DNA of 64,000 nt, from contig LNDT01000036.1 of assembly GCA_001464715.1 (NCBI GenBank), positions 1 through 64,000 on the forward strand, read 5' to 3'. The position numbers and the translations under genes are program-made. This DNA is from Bdellovibrionales bacterium Ga0074137 (lineage in GTDB: Bacteria > Bdellovibrionota > Bdellovibrionia > Bdellovibrionales > JAMPXM01). Each line of letters starts with the position of its first letter. The stretch's first letter is position 1. The notes beneath the pieces were generated by a model. It was given only the letters and a program-made list of their open reading frames with translations. It had not been told where the DNA came from and made no database searches. Shown here piece by piece: positions 35,678 through 44,426 of the stretch.

Positions 35678-37270
35678 CTAGTTGTTCTTTTTTGGTAGCG
35701 AGGTTGGGATTCTCTTCTTAGCGGGCGCTTTTCGCGCGGTCTTTTTGGGCTCTGGATCGAGCGATTTCAAGACGCGCGTTAGTTTCATTCGTTTCGCCAG
35801 ATCAAAGGCAGTTTCTCCACCCTGACGAGCGATTTTCAAATCTGTCTTTGGAGCTAAGAATTTTACGACCGCTTCGTGGCGACGGAAGACCGACCACATA
35901 ACGGGGGTTGCGCCAGATCCGTCGAGAACATTGGGATCGGCCTTCATTTTGACCAAGTATTTAACTGTCGCAAGATCGCCGCGCGCAGCTGCCAAATGTA
36001 GGGCTGCATAGCCACGACGTCGCGAAAGATTGATATCGACCAGGCGTTTATCGAGGAGCTCTTTAATTTTGGCTTCGTCGCCAGCATCAACGGCATCAAA
36101 AAACGAATCGACCGCCATGGGATCGAATCCGCTCTTATCATCAAAAGGAGACTCAACCGGACCACCCGAAGCGTTTGTCATTGGCACAGGAGCTGGAACT
36201 AGTGACTGCGGTGCAGGAATGATTGGAGCCGTCGGAGCGTCGATAGAGACTGGAGGCGAACCGGCATCGGCCACTGGCGAGGCTTCTGGGAGTTCCATTG
36301 GCTTCATATCGCCAAAGGAATCACCAGAGGGCGAGCCCTCTGAAGATTCGGAGGCGAGTTCCTTTGAAGACTCGTTCGGAGTCTTCGAAGTGTCGTTGCT
36401 TTGACCAACAATTAGGTAGGCCGTCAGTGCGATCAGCGCCATCCCGGCAACAGCGACGTGCGGTTTTCCAAATCTGAAGGGCGGTTTTACTTGGATTCCC
36501 GTTGAGGTCTCGGTTGAAAAACCTGTTTGAGTGCCTGCTGACGTACCGGAGGCTCCGGGAACAGGAACACCTGTTGCTGTGTCGCCAGTTCGTCCCGTGG
36601 CCTGAAGATTTGCGTAGTTTGAATAGTGGTTATTTCCACCCGAAGCCATACCTGGAACCTGAAGCCGACGAATCACAGCCGTCGAATCTTCGGGGTCCGG
36701 ACGATACATTTGAGGCTGGTAATCCGGCTGAGGCGGTGGCGCAGGAATATTTGGTGTCGGCGTGTGCTGTGTTGGAGCAACGGTATGTTGAGCCACCGGG
36801 TAGGAGGGAGGAGCAACAGGTGTCGATGGAGCATGCGGGCGGTGCGGAAGCTTAGGCGACGCAGGAAGCGGCGTCGAATCCATAGCATCGCGGCCGATCG
36901 AAGGAACAATGACTGTCGACTCGCTGATATCGTTGATCGATACAAAGCGAGTCGCCTCTTCCATGGGAAGCGGCTCCGGTAGTTCGAGGAACTCGATCGA
37001 GTATTGATCGAGACCCACGACGTCGTTCACTGTGAGGGAGTGTTCCTTAACTGGCTTTCCTGCGATCGAAAGAGAGTGACCGGTACCGGGGCGGCAGACA
37101 ATGGCGCCAGGAACGAAGTCCACGCGAAGAGTCAGCGGCAAGCCGATGTAGCGCTGATCAATTTTTAGCGTTCGTCGCTCTGGAAAAGTGACGAGAAACT
37201 TCTGTCGTCGGCCGTCGGGATGAACCACGAGCAGCTTTATTCTGAAGTCTGATCCTGCATTTCCTGTCAC
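35678..37270 (-). CDS. Membrane protein with FHA-like N-terminus and C-terminal ankyrin repeats
   Basis: 530 residues from a GTG start. Residues 1-100 form a beta-rich domain (TLKIDQRYIGLPLTL, GHSLSIAGKPVKEHSLTVNDVVGLDQYSIEFLE) resembling an FHA or YscD-type cytoplasmic module without the phosphothreonine-binding core. A Pro/Gln-rich disordered linker follows (about 110-255), then one TM helix (HVAVAGMALIALTAYLIVG, about 270-288), an acidic Ser/Pro linker, and three ankyrin repeats (about 400-505: RRGYAALHLAAARGDLATVKYLVKMKADPNVLDGSGATPVMW). The tail is basic (KKTARKAPAKKR). It is divergent from the MotB-like gene and may work with that stator. Confidence 0.8.
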   Translation of the reverse strand: MTGNAGSDFRIKLLVVHPDGRRQKFLVTFPERRTLKIDQRYIGLPLTLRVDFVPGAIVCRPGTGHSLSIAGKPVKEHSLTVNDVVGLDQYSIEFLELPEPLPMEEATRFVSINDISESTVIVPSIGRDAMDSTPLPASPKLPHRPHAPSTPVAPPSYPVAQHTVAPTQHTPTPNIPAPPPQPDYQPQMYRPDPEDSTAVIRRLQVPGMASGGNNHYSNYANLQATGRTGDTATGVPVPGASGTSAGTQTGFSTETSTGIQVKPPFRFGKPHVAVAGMALIALTAYLIVGQSNDTSKTPNESSKELASESSEGSPSGDSFGDMKPMELPEASPVADAGSPPVSIDAPTAPIIPAPQSLVPAPVPMTNASGGPVESPFDDKSGFDPMAVDSFFDAVDAGDEAKIKELLDKRLVDINLSRRRGYAALHLAAARGDLATVKYLVKMKADPNVLDGSGATPVMWSVFRRHEAVVKFLAPKTDLKIARQGGETAFDLAKRMKLTRVLKSLDPEPKKTARKAPAKKRIPTSLPKKNN

Positions 37271-37581
37271 GTCAGATCCCCACTTGTGCCTAGATTACCA
37301 TCTCATCATGACGATGTATTGGCTCATACACTATTTCGGCGAATCCCCGCCGTCGGTTGAGACTTTAAGGAAAAGACTCGACTAGACGTGGCCAATGGCT
37401 AGTCAAAATTAACAAAAGTGAAGTGACTCAAAACTATACTAAGAAGATTCCGTCACACTTCGTTCACAGCTTAAACTGCGAAAGGGTCGTCATTTTGTCG
37501 ACACGTCAGCCTCGTCGAAAGGTCAGTCGTGACTTTTAATCCAGACTTTATGTAAAGCCATTCGGGGCCGATAATTTCGAC
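37271..37581. other. Divergent intergenic region, ankyrin gene / MotB-like gene
   Basis: 311 bases with no supportable gene. A TATACT at 37435-37440 could be a -10 for the MotB-like gene, though only a weak TTAACA lies upstream at 20 bases. A hairpin lies at 37518-37537. Confidence 0.5.
37518..37537 (+). promoter_or_regulatory. Hairpin in the leader of the MotB-like gene
   Basis: AAAGGTCA-gtcg-TGACTTTT pairs over 8 bases with one G-T pair and lies 45 bases before the MotB-like start. It could be a leader RNA structure or an operator half-site pair. Confidence 0.35.
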
Positions 37582-39582
37582 ATGGGACTCGATTTCGACA
37601 AAATTAAGCACAAAGTAGAACATGGTACCGGTCACCAGTGGACTTCGTACTCTGATCTTTTCCTGGTTCTCTCGGTGACGTTCCTTCTTCTCTACGTGGT
37701 TGCAAACTTACGCGGCGGTGCTGCGGCGGTCGTTGCGCAAGAGCAGTTGCGTGTGTCGAGCACTCGTATGAGCGAACTTGAAAAACAAGTGAAGGCTTAC
37801 GAAGTTCTCAAAGATGATTACATTGAAAAAGGTGCGTCTCGAGACGAAGTTGAGATGTATCGGGATCTCGAAGAAAAGTTGGCTCTTCTTGAAAGCGATG
37901 CTCAGGCCGAGTTTGAAGATGCGCAGACGCGGGCCCGCGAAGCGAAACTTAAGTTCAACGGACTCAACAAGTACCAGGCGCTCATCAAAAACATCGTCAA
38001 TGCGAATTTGGTTTCGTCGGCAAAATCGAAACGCCAGTTGACGATGCTCGACGACCGAGATGGCCGGATCGAAGAAAAAGATGTGAAGATCGACACTCTT
38101 GACGCTGAAACAAAGCAGCAAGAGAAGACGATCGAATCGAACAAGCGCCGCATCGCCTCGATTCGGGAAAGTCTTGCCGAGCGCGAGCGCTCTTTGAAAA
38201 ACGTAAAAAATCTTTCGGCAAAACAGCGCAAAGAACTTCAAGCGAAGCTTCAGGCTGAACGCCAAGAGGCCACCAGCAAAATCGCCGATCTTGAATCTCA
38301 GAATAAAGATGCAAGTCAGCAGCTGGAACAAACTCAAGTTGAACTTGATAAGAAATCGCGACTCGCAAGTCGACTTTCAACAGATTTGAAAAAATCGAAA
38401 GAGGACTTCCAATCGCAAATGCAGCAGGCGCGCGCCGAGCATGAGGCGACCGTTGCAAAAGAACGTGAAGAGTATCAACAGCAGATTGGTGCCGCACGGG
38501 CGACAGCGGCGCAAAAAGCAGCAGCGGCTCGCGAACTTAAAGAAAAGATGGCGGCGTCGGAGCGCGAGATGAATCAAAAAATTGCTCAGCTTGAAGGCGA
38601 GCAAAAAGCGACATCGAGCAAGCTTGGCGAAGCGGAAGCTCAGCTCGCGGCGAAATCTCGTGAGGCCGAGCGCCTTATGGGTGACCTCCAGAAAACGTCA
38701 GGTGAGTACGAGCGTCGTCTGGCTGGCGTAAAGGGTGAGTACGAAGCCGCGGTGGCGCGTGAGCGTGGTAAACTTGAAGGTCAGCTGCGTGCAGCGAAAA
38801 TGACAGCAGCTCAAAAGGCTGCGGCTGAAGAAGGTCTTCGTGGACGGTTGGCCGCCGCAGAGAAAGAAATGCAAGACAAGGTCGCAGCTCTTAGCGGTAA
38901 TCTTGAAGGCACGAAACGAAAGCTCGCAAGTGTTGAACGTCAGTATGGCGATTCCATCGGCGCACTCCAAAAAACAAATCAAACTTTGCAGCGGGACCTG
39001 AACGCGAGTGTTAACAAGCTTGGGGCTCAACGTCGACTGGCAGCTCAGATCAAGGCCAATCTTCGAGCGGCCGGTATTGATGCCGATGTCGACGCGAAGA
39101 CTGGCGACCTCACGATCAGCTTCGGCGATGAGTATTTTGATACGGGTTCAGCGACTCTAAAGCCTGGGATGATCAACGTTGTTCGTAAAACAATGCCGGT
39201 TTACGCGCGAACTCTATTTGAAAACGCCGAGATCGCACGAAAGCTCGACACGGTTGAAATCGTCGGCTTCGCGTCTCCGACATTCCAAGGCCGAGTTGTT
39301 GATCCGCAGTCGATGGCAGCTCGTGACCGTGCCGCGGTCAATTATAATATGGATTTGAGCTACCGACGTGCTCGTTCGATTTTCGACTTTGCGTTTGATC
39401 CCAAGAAAATCATTTTCGAAAAACAAAAAGATCTTCTCCCTCTTGTGAAAGTTTCGGGTCGAAGTTATTTGACGGCCGATCGAAACCCCGCGGTTTCTGG
39501 CGGCGCCGAAGCTGATTATTGTGCGAATAATAACTGTCAAAAACACCAAATCGTCGTGATTCGATTCACGCTGAAGGAATAG
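37582..39582 (+). CDS. MotB/OmpA-like protein with long coiled coil
   Basis: 666 residues. One N-terminal TM (about 25-44, SYSDLFLVLSVTFLLLYVV) carries D25 at the place of the proton-binding Asp of MotB/TolR/ZorB. Residues about 55-480 are an unbroken coiled coil rich in Ala, Glu, Lys and Gln, with two tandem copies of a 100-residue unit (253-352 and 353-452). Residues about 510-666 are an OmpA/MotB-type peptidoglycan-binding domain (GDEYFDTGSATLKP, VEIVGFASPTFQG, NMDLSYRRARSIF). The next gene, 7 bases on, is the MotA/TolQ-like channel. No flagellar or tol genes are near, so the machine driven is unknown. Confidence 0.85.
   Translation: MGLDFDKIKHKVEHGTGHQWTSYSDLFLVLSVTFLLLYVVANLRGGAAAVVAQEQLRVSSTRMSELEKQVKAYEVLKDDYIEKGASRDEVEMYRDLEEKLALLESDAQAEFEDAQTRAREAKLKFNGLNKYQALIKNIVNANLVSSAKSKRQLTMLDDRDGRIEEKDVKIDTLDAETKQQEKTIESNKRRIASIRESLAERERSLKNVKNLSAKQRKELQAKLQAERQEATSKIADLESQNKDASQQLEQTQVELDKKSRLASRLSTDLKKSKEDFQSQMQQARAEHEATVAKEREEYQQQIGAARATAAQKAAAARELKEKMAASEREMNQKIAQLEGEQKATSSKLGEAEAQLAAKSREAERLMGDLQKTSGEYERRLAGVKGEYEAAVARERGKLEGQLRAAKMTAAQKAAAEEGLRGRLAAAEKEMQDKVAALSGNLEGTKRKLASVERQYGDSIGALQKTNQTLQRDLNASVNKLGAQRRLAAQIKANLRAAGIDADVDAKTGDLTISFGDEYFDTGSATLKPGMINVVRKTMPVYARTLFENAEIARKLDTVEIVGFASPTFQGRVVDPQSMAARDRAAVNYNMDLSYRRARSIFDFAFDPKKIIFEKQKDLLPLVKVSGRSYLTADRNPAVSGGAEADYCANNNCQKHQIVVIRFTLKE
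38338..38937 (+). repeat. Two tandem 300-base units inside the MotB-like gene
   Basis: The units 38338-38637 and 38638-38937 encode residues 253-352 and 353-452. The segment TAAQKAAA recurs exactly 300 bases apart (codons at 38503 and 38803), and flanking EHEATVAKERE/GEYEAAVARERG and LKEKMAASEREMNQKIAQLEG/LRGRLAAAEKEMQDKVAALSG align without gaps. Confidence 0.8.
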
Positions 39583-39589
39583 GGTCGTC

Positions 39590-40495
39590 ATGGAGATGCA
39601 ACAAGATGCAGTCAGCGAACTGCTGATGGCGAATATCTTCAACACCGCATCGAGCTACATTGTTCCCATTATGGGCGTGTTGTTTGTCGTCGCGGTGTTG
39701 ATGCGAGTTTCTCTTTTTTGGGTGATTCGTGCTGAACTTCGATTTGCTCGCGAATTTGCTGTTCGCTTGCACTTCTACCTTCGTGCGGTCGCTCACGGTG
39801 AAGCGCCACGAGTCGGGTCGTTTTCGCGACTCATTCGAGCTCTTCTAGAGAAGACGTATCTCGAGTGTTTCGAGATCAACGATCGCTATAAGCTAAGAAG
39901 CCTCGACAAAGTCGAATCGTTGGCGGATCGGTTGTTCATGCTTCACGCAGCTCTTCAACGCTGTGTTGAGGAACTCGTTGTCCAACTTGGATACTTAAAG
40001 AAGAGTGTCGAGCGCTCGGGTCGAAACGATTTCCAAGACATCGTTCGATCGACGTTTGATACGAACCCGTACTTCTCGCGTGTTTTCGGTATTCTCCCGA
40101 TCTCGACGATCAACGAGTTGCTCGCGACACTTCCGGGTCTCTTTCTGGTTCTTGGTATCTTCGGTACCTTCATGGGTATTGCGGCGGGTCTTCCTGAACT
40201 TGGAAACATGGATCTTTCGAATATCGAAAATACGAAACAGGTCATGGACGGATTCTTGGTCCATATCTCTTCGGCGATGATCAAGTCGATCGTGGGCATC
40301 GGTCTTTCAGCTTTGATGGGTGTTCTGAACACTCTTCTGTCGGTTGAAACGACACACTATACAGCGATTACGCGTTTGTCGGATTCTCTCGCTCTTGCAT
40401 GGCAGGAAACTGATGTTAACGAGCGCGTTGCTCCAAGCAGCCACTCGGTTCCAGTTCCCGGTGCACCTCCCGCAGGCGATCGCAAGACCGCCTAG
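39590..40495 (+). CDS. MotA/TolQ/ExbB-like proton channel protein
   Basis: 301 residues with three TM helices (about 23-46, 180-204, 226-250) and a large cytoplasmic loop between TM1 and TM2. TM2-TM3 carry the family core LPGLFLVLGIFGTFMGIAAGL and SSAMIKSIVGIGLSALMGVLNT, with the Gly/Thr-rich face that lines the pore in MotA, TolQ, ExbB and ZorA. It lacks the long cytoplasmic tail of ZorA. It follows the MotB-like gene by 7 bases, which is the reverse of the usual A-then-B order. It presumably forms a pentamer around two B subunits. A GAAA-loop terminator follows. Confidence 0.87.
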   Translation: MEMQQDAVSELLMANIFNTASSYIVPIMGVLFVVAVLMRVSLFWVIRAELRFAREFAVRLHFYLRAVAHGEAPRVGSFSRLIRALLEKTYLECFEINDRYKLRSLDKVESLADRLFMLHAALQRCVEELVVQLGYLKKSVERSGRNDFQDIVRSTFDTNPYFSRVFGILPISTINELLATLPGLFLVLGIFGTFMGIAAGLPELGNMDLSNIENTKQVMDGFLVHISSAMIKSIVGIGLSALMGVLNTLLSVETTHYTAITRLSDSLALAWQETDVNERVAPSSHSVPVPGAPPAGDRKTA

Positions 40496-40523
40496 GTATC
40501 GCACAACGGATCAGTTTCGAAAG

Positions 40524-40548
40524 ACGGCTCACGAAAGTGGGCCGTTTT
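40524..40548 (+). terminator. Intrinsic terminator of the stator operon
   Basis: ACGGCTCAC-gaaa-GTGGGCCGT, a 9-base stem with one T-G pair and a stable GAAA tetraloop, followed by TTTTCATTT, 29 bases after the stop of the channel gene. Confidence 0.85.
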
Positions 40549-40677
40549 CATTTGCGCGAGCATCGATTCAAATCCGGAACACAATGATCCAAATCCTGAG
40601 CTCTTGTTGGTGACGGTCGAATCGCGCGACGTTACGACGGTGTGGTAGCGACAATGGTTTCACCACGGAGAAGTTGA

Positions 40678-41184
40678 ATGAAAAGTATCATGATGACAGC
40701 GCTTATATTCATAGGACTGCTGGAAATCTCTTTAGCAGTTGCAGCGGATTCGACGTCAAATCCTTATCAGGTTAATTTTGTCCCAGGGATTGCCTACTCA
40801 ACTTATGATGGCGTGGGATTGGGCGGATTGATCGGTGTCGGTGTGCCACTTTCAAAACGCTGGTACTTCACGAGCGAAGTGGGTGGCTCTGTCTTTACGA
40901 GAAGTGGCAAAACGGAAAGCTATTGGGCCGGCGGATTTGAGTACAGTTTTTCAGACGATCTTTCGAACACGGGATTCGTTTCTTTTGGCGCCGACGCAGA
41001 GTACGGATTCAAATCTGAGGCAGTCTTTGACCGTGGTTTTGTGGGTGGGGGCTATCGCTGGAAAATGTCAGACGAGCATTCTCTCAGCTGGAGCCCCACT
41101 CTTCGCGTCGCCGTTGGTGATAGCAAGGGAAGCAAAAGATGGTCCGGCTATATAATGCCGGTGCGATTCACGTACCTGTTTTAA
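40678..41184 (+). CDS. Small outer-membrane beta-barrel protein
   Basis: 168 residues. A signal peptide (MKSIMMTALIFIGLLEISLAVAADS) is followed by about eight amphipathic strands with aromatic girdles (GIAYSTYDGVGLGGLIGVGVPL, RWYFTSEVGGSVF, WAGGFEYSF, GFVGGGYRW) and the terminal PVRFTYLF with a C-terminal Phe. Size and pattern fit an eight-stranded OmpA/OmpX-type barrel. It is a separate unit after the stator terminator. Specific function is unknown. Confidence 0.78.
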   Translation: MKSIMMTALIFIGLLEISLAVAADSTSNPYQVNFVPGIAYSTYDGVGLGGLIGVGVPLSKRWYFTSEVGGSVFTRSGKTESYWAGGFEYSFSDDLSNTGFVSFGADAEYGFKSEAVFDRGFVGGGYRWKMSDEHSLSWSPTLRVAVGDSKGSKRWSGYIMPVRFTYLF

Positions 41185-41201
41185 GCCGCAGTACCTGCGG
41201 C
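41185..41201. terminator. Compact hairpin between convergent genes
   Basis: GCCGCAG-tac-CTGCGGC starts directly after the barrel-gene stop and fills most of the 27-base gap to the convergent GcvH-like stop. No T-run follows, so it may only mark transcript ends. Confidence 0.4.
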
Positions 41202-41211
41202 GCTGTGAAGC

Positions 41212-41616
41212 TTACTCTTCTTCTTCCTCTTCGTCGTCCTCATCATCATCGATATCGTCCTCGCCGGAATCGACGTCGGTGAGGTCGTCCAAATCGTCGG
41301 CGTTTTTCGCTTCGACGCGGAAAAGCCAACCATCACCATAATTGTCTTCGAAAATTAACTGTGGATTTTCAACAACGGCCGCATTGATCTCGACGACTTT
41401 GCCATCGACGGGACTATATAGATTGAGCGGACCGGACTCGGTTTCGATCTCTCCACAGACTTCGTCGGCACCGATGTCGTCGCCTTCGGACGGAAGATTG
41501 ACCGCTGAAATTTCAGCGAGTTCCTCAAGGCCCTCGTCACTGATTCCAATGGTGACAGATCCGTCTTCCACCTGCAGCCACTCGTAAACCATAAATGGAA
41601 TGAATTCGTCGTTCAT
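41212..41616 (-). CDS. GcvH-like (lipoyl-domain fold) protein lacking the lipoyl lysine
   Basis: 134 residues from ATG 41616, chosen for a GGGGGA site. It follows the glycine cleavage H-protein fold: VTIGISDEGLEELAEISAVNLP, NLYSPVDGKVVEINAAVVENPQLI and GDGWLFRV. In true GcvH the lipoyl lysine sits seven residues before the YxPV turn (ES-x-K). Here the matching stretch is ETESGPLNLYSP, with Ser in place of Lys, so lipoylation is unlikely. The C-terminus is an acidic tail (about 20 Asp/Glu). gcvT and gcvP are absent. It is divergent from the 2OG-oxygenase gene. A structural or regulatory H-protein paralogue is the best reading. Confidence 0.8.
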   Translation of the reverse strand: MNDEFIPFMVYEWLQVEDGSVTIGISDEGLEELAEISAVNLPSEGDDIGADEVCGEIETESGPLNLYSPVDGKVVEINAAVVENPQLIFEDNYGDGWLFRVEAKNADDLDDLTDVDSGEDDIDDDEDDEEEEEE

Positions 41617-41735
41617 TGAGTCCCCCGTTTCTCGAGCCCGAGCATATCGACACCCAGCGTGCCCGAGAAGAAGAATTTTAAAAGTTCTTTGATTCATGAT
41701 GTCGCCAGATTTAGGCTGAAAGACGAGGCGCAAGC

Positions 41736-42353
41736 ATGATTTTCGAAAAACTGCCGTTTCAGTTTGACGTTGAAAAACTTCGCTCACATCTCCGTGAGGC
41801 CGTGTTTCCGCATCCCCCTCACATGGTGGGAAATTTTTTTGGCGGCTGGAGCGTCACGTCGTCCAATGGCTCTTACAAAGATGGCTGGGCTTCCGGTGAA
41901 AAAGCGATGGATCCGAGCTTCATGCCGGGATCAACTCTCGCGGAAAAATATAGAGCGATCGGAATTTTGAAACCATCAGAGTACCGGCATCCGACCGAAG
42001 TCTGTTTTGGTTATCTCAAAGAAGTCATGGATGAGATCGGCGAGGCGGGCTTCAATCCGCTTAGGGCGCGTCTTTCGCTTCTGAAGGCCAAGGGCAGCAG
42101 CACGCTTCACCGCGATGCCCCTGATGATCGTTATTCGGTTCGACTGCATTTACCGATCATCACAAATGAACATTGTAAGTTCGTTTGCGAAGACGGTTCC
42201 GCTCACATTCCCGCCGACGGCTCTGCTCACCTGGTCCGCGTAAATCGACCTCACCAAGTTTTCAACAACGGCGACACCGACCGCATCCACCTCATCATGG
42301 AAGTCTACGACACCAAACACCTATCAACCCACCACCGCTACCCAAAAACCTAA
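41736..42353 (+). CDS. Aspartyl/asparaginyl beta-hydroxylase-like 2OG-Fe(II) oxygenase
   Basis: 205 residues, cytosolic. The core has the iron facial triad of the double-stranded beta helix: HxD in STLHRDAPDDRYSVRLHLPI, where RLHLPI is the family strand, and the distal His in VNRPHQVFNNGDTDRIHLIME. The Arg of NGDTDRIHLI suits 2-oxoglutarate binding. These enzymes hydroxylate side chains of proteins or small molecules. The target here is unknown. It is divergent from the GcvH-like gene with 119 bases between. Confidence 0.82.
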   Translation: MIFEKLPFQFDVEKLRSHLREAVFPHPPHMVGNFFGGWSVTSSNGSYKDGWASGEKAMDPSFMPGSTLAEKYRAIGILKPSEYRHPTEVCFGYLKEVMDEIGEAGFNPLRARLSLLKAKGSSTLHRDAPDDRYSVRLHLPIITNEHCKFVCEDGSAHIPADGSAHLVRVNRPHQVFNNGDTDRIHLIMEVYDTKHLSTHHRYPKT

Positions 42354-42541
42354 AAAAACCACGCGCCGACAAAACGACGACACGCGCATGGTCCCAACAG
42401 CGTCCGAGTCCAAAAAACCGCGGACCTGAAAAACAACCGAATTACTCTGAACAAAATCGTGAGACGACTGATTCTGAAACGGAAAAATCGGAGAAGAGAA
42501 GACGCCGTCATCTCCGCACCCGCAGACGCGATTTTCAAAAT

Positions 42542-43951
42542 TTAGAGATCAAAATAAAGCGAGAACTCATAAGGCGTCGGTCGCTGCTGCATCGGAATCA
42601 CTTCTCGCGTGTACTTGTAATCAATCCAAGTATCGAGGAAATCTTCCGAGAACACATCACCCTTACGCAGGAACCCAGCTCCGTCTTTCAAGTTCTCGAG
42701 AGCTTTGTCCAGAGTCGCAGGAACGGACGGCACATTGGCCAATTCCTGAGGGCTCAAGCCGTAAATATCCTTATCAAGCGGATCGCCAGGATTTGTTTTG
42801 TTTTGAATACCATCGATGCCAGCCATCAGCAGTGCGGCAAGGCAAAGGTATATATTGGCCGCCGGGTCAGGAGTGCGGAACTCGATACGTTTCGCTTTTG
42901 GATTTGTCCCTGAATTCGGAATGCGAATAGCTGCCGAACGGTTTCGGAAGCTGTAGGCCAATCGTGTCGGTGCTTCGAAACCAGGAACGAGACGTTTGTA
43001 GGAGTTCGTTGATGGGTTCGTGATCGCGCACATTGCGGGCGCATTCTTTAAGATGCCGCCCATGAAGTGAAGCGCCGTCTGCGAAAGACCAGCGTACTTG
43101 TCTCCAGCGAAAAGCGGAACCCCGTCTTTCCATAGAGACATATGGCAATGCATGCCCGAACCGTTATCGCCAAAGATCGGCTTTGGCATGAACGTCGCCG
43201 TTTTTCCGTGACGACGAGCCACGTTTTTCACGATGTACTTAAACCACATCATGTTGTCCGCCGTTTCAAGCATGCGGTCGAATTTCCAATTGATTTCGCC
43301 TTGAGCCGAGCCGACCTCATGATGTTGACGCTCAACGATCATTCCAACTTTTTCCATCTCAAGGCAGATTTCCGTTCGGATGTCATGCAATGTATCGTGC
43401 GGGAGGGTTGGGAAGTAACCCTCTTTCAGTCGTGCTTTGAAGCCGAGATTTTTTCCTTCATCGCGACCGCTGTTCCAATGAGCTTCGTCCGAATCGATCG
43501 AATAGAAAGCGCCATTTTGATTTTGCTCAAAGCGGATGTCATCGAAGATAAAGAACTCGGCCTCGGGGCCGAAGTAAGCGGTATCTGCAATACCTAGCGA
43601 CTTCAGGTACGAGATTGCTTTCTTCGCAATTTGACGAGGATCGCGATTGTACGGCTCGCCCGTTTCAGGGACGTGAACGTCGCAGATAAGCGACATCGTC
43701 GGAACTTCCATGAAGGGGTCCATGCGCGCGGTGGTCGGATCCGGCTTTATCATCATGTCGGACTCTTGAATGCTTCTCCAGCCGCGGATCGAACTTCCAT
43801 CAAAGAACAGTCCATTTTCAAAAACGTCTGGTTCAAGTTGATGAAGCGGAATCGTGAAGTGTTGCCACATTCCTGGAAGATCGATGAACTTCAAGTCCAC
43901 CATTTTCACGCCATTTTTTTTTGCGAACTCAATCACTGAAGCCGGTGTCAT
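42542..43951 (-). CDS. glnA: Glutamine synthetase type I
   Basis: 469 residues, standard for GSI. Visible signatures are the N-terminal [21 protein letters not shown], the latch [34 protein letters not shown] (ammonia and glutamate site), [34 protein letters not shown] (ATP loop) and the adenylylation-type Tyr in [11 protein letters not shown]. It forms the ammonium-assimilating dodecamer. It lies 46 bases after glnB on the same strand, a classic nitrogen operon. No glnE or ntrBC is nearby. Confidence 0.98.
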   Translation of the reverse strand: MTPASVIEFAKKNGVKMVDLKFIDLPGMWQHFTIPLHQLEPDVFENGLFFDGSSIRGWRSIQESDMMIKPDPTTARMDPFMEVPTMSLICDVHVPETGEPYNRDPRQIAKKAISYLKSLGIADTAYFGPEAEFFIFDDIRFEQNQNGAFYSIDSDEAHWNSGRDEGKNLGFKARLKEGYFPTLPHDTLHDIRTEICLEMEKVGMIVERQHHEVGSAQGEINWKFDRMLETADNMMWFKYIVKNVARRHGKTATFMPKPIFGDNGSGMHCHMSLWKDGVPLFAGDKYAGLSQTALHFMGGILKNAPAMCAITNPSTNSYKRLVPGFEAPTRLAYSFRNRSAAIRIPNSGTNPKAKRIEFRTPDPAANIYLCLAALLMAGIDGIQNKTNPGDPLDKDIYGLSPQELANVPSVPATLDKALENLKDGAGFLRKGDVFSEDFLDTWIDYKYTREVIPMQQRPTPYEFSLYFDL

Positions 43952-43997
43952 AGTCTCTCCTGGGTGACACGGTTTTTAGTTCTAAAAGTCGTCGGCA

Positions 43998-44342
<345 letters not shown>

Positions 44343-44426
44343 TCAGTATGTACTTGGGATTTCAACTTAGGAGCGCAAAGGAAGCGAGTCAAAAGAAAGA
44401 CGGTTCTGTCCGCATTGGGTCGACAT

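Noticed and set aside
37582-40495. A complete Zorya defence system
   Set aside because: Only MotA- and MotB-like proteins are present; no zorC, zorD or zorE and no other defence genes are in the flanks.
35678-41184. Flagellar motor or Tol-Pal locus
   Set aside because: No flagellar, tolB, pal, exbD or tonB genes are present; the B subunit is far too long for TolR, ExbD or standard MotB.
42354-42541. Possible terminator of glnA in the intergenic gap
   Set aside because: A GAGATGACG/CGTCTTCTC pair exists but leaves almost no loop, so a hairpin cannot form well.
42185-42913. Plus-strand frame of 242 residues after the oxygenase gene
   Set aside because: The first part overlaps the oxygenase in another frame and the second runs antisense to glnA; very basic, low-complexity, no ribosome site.
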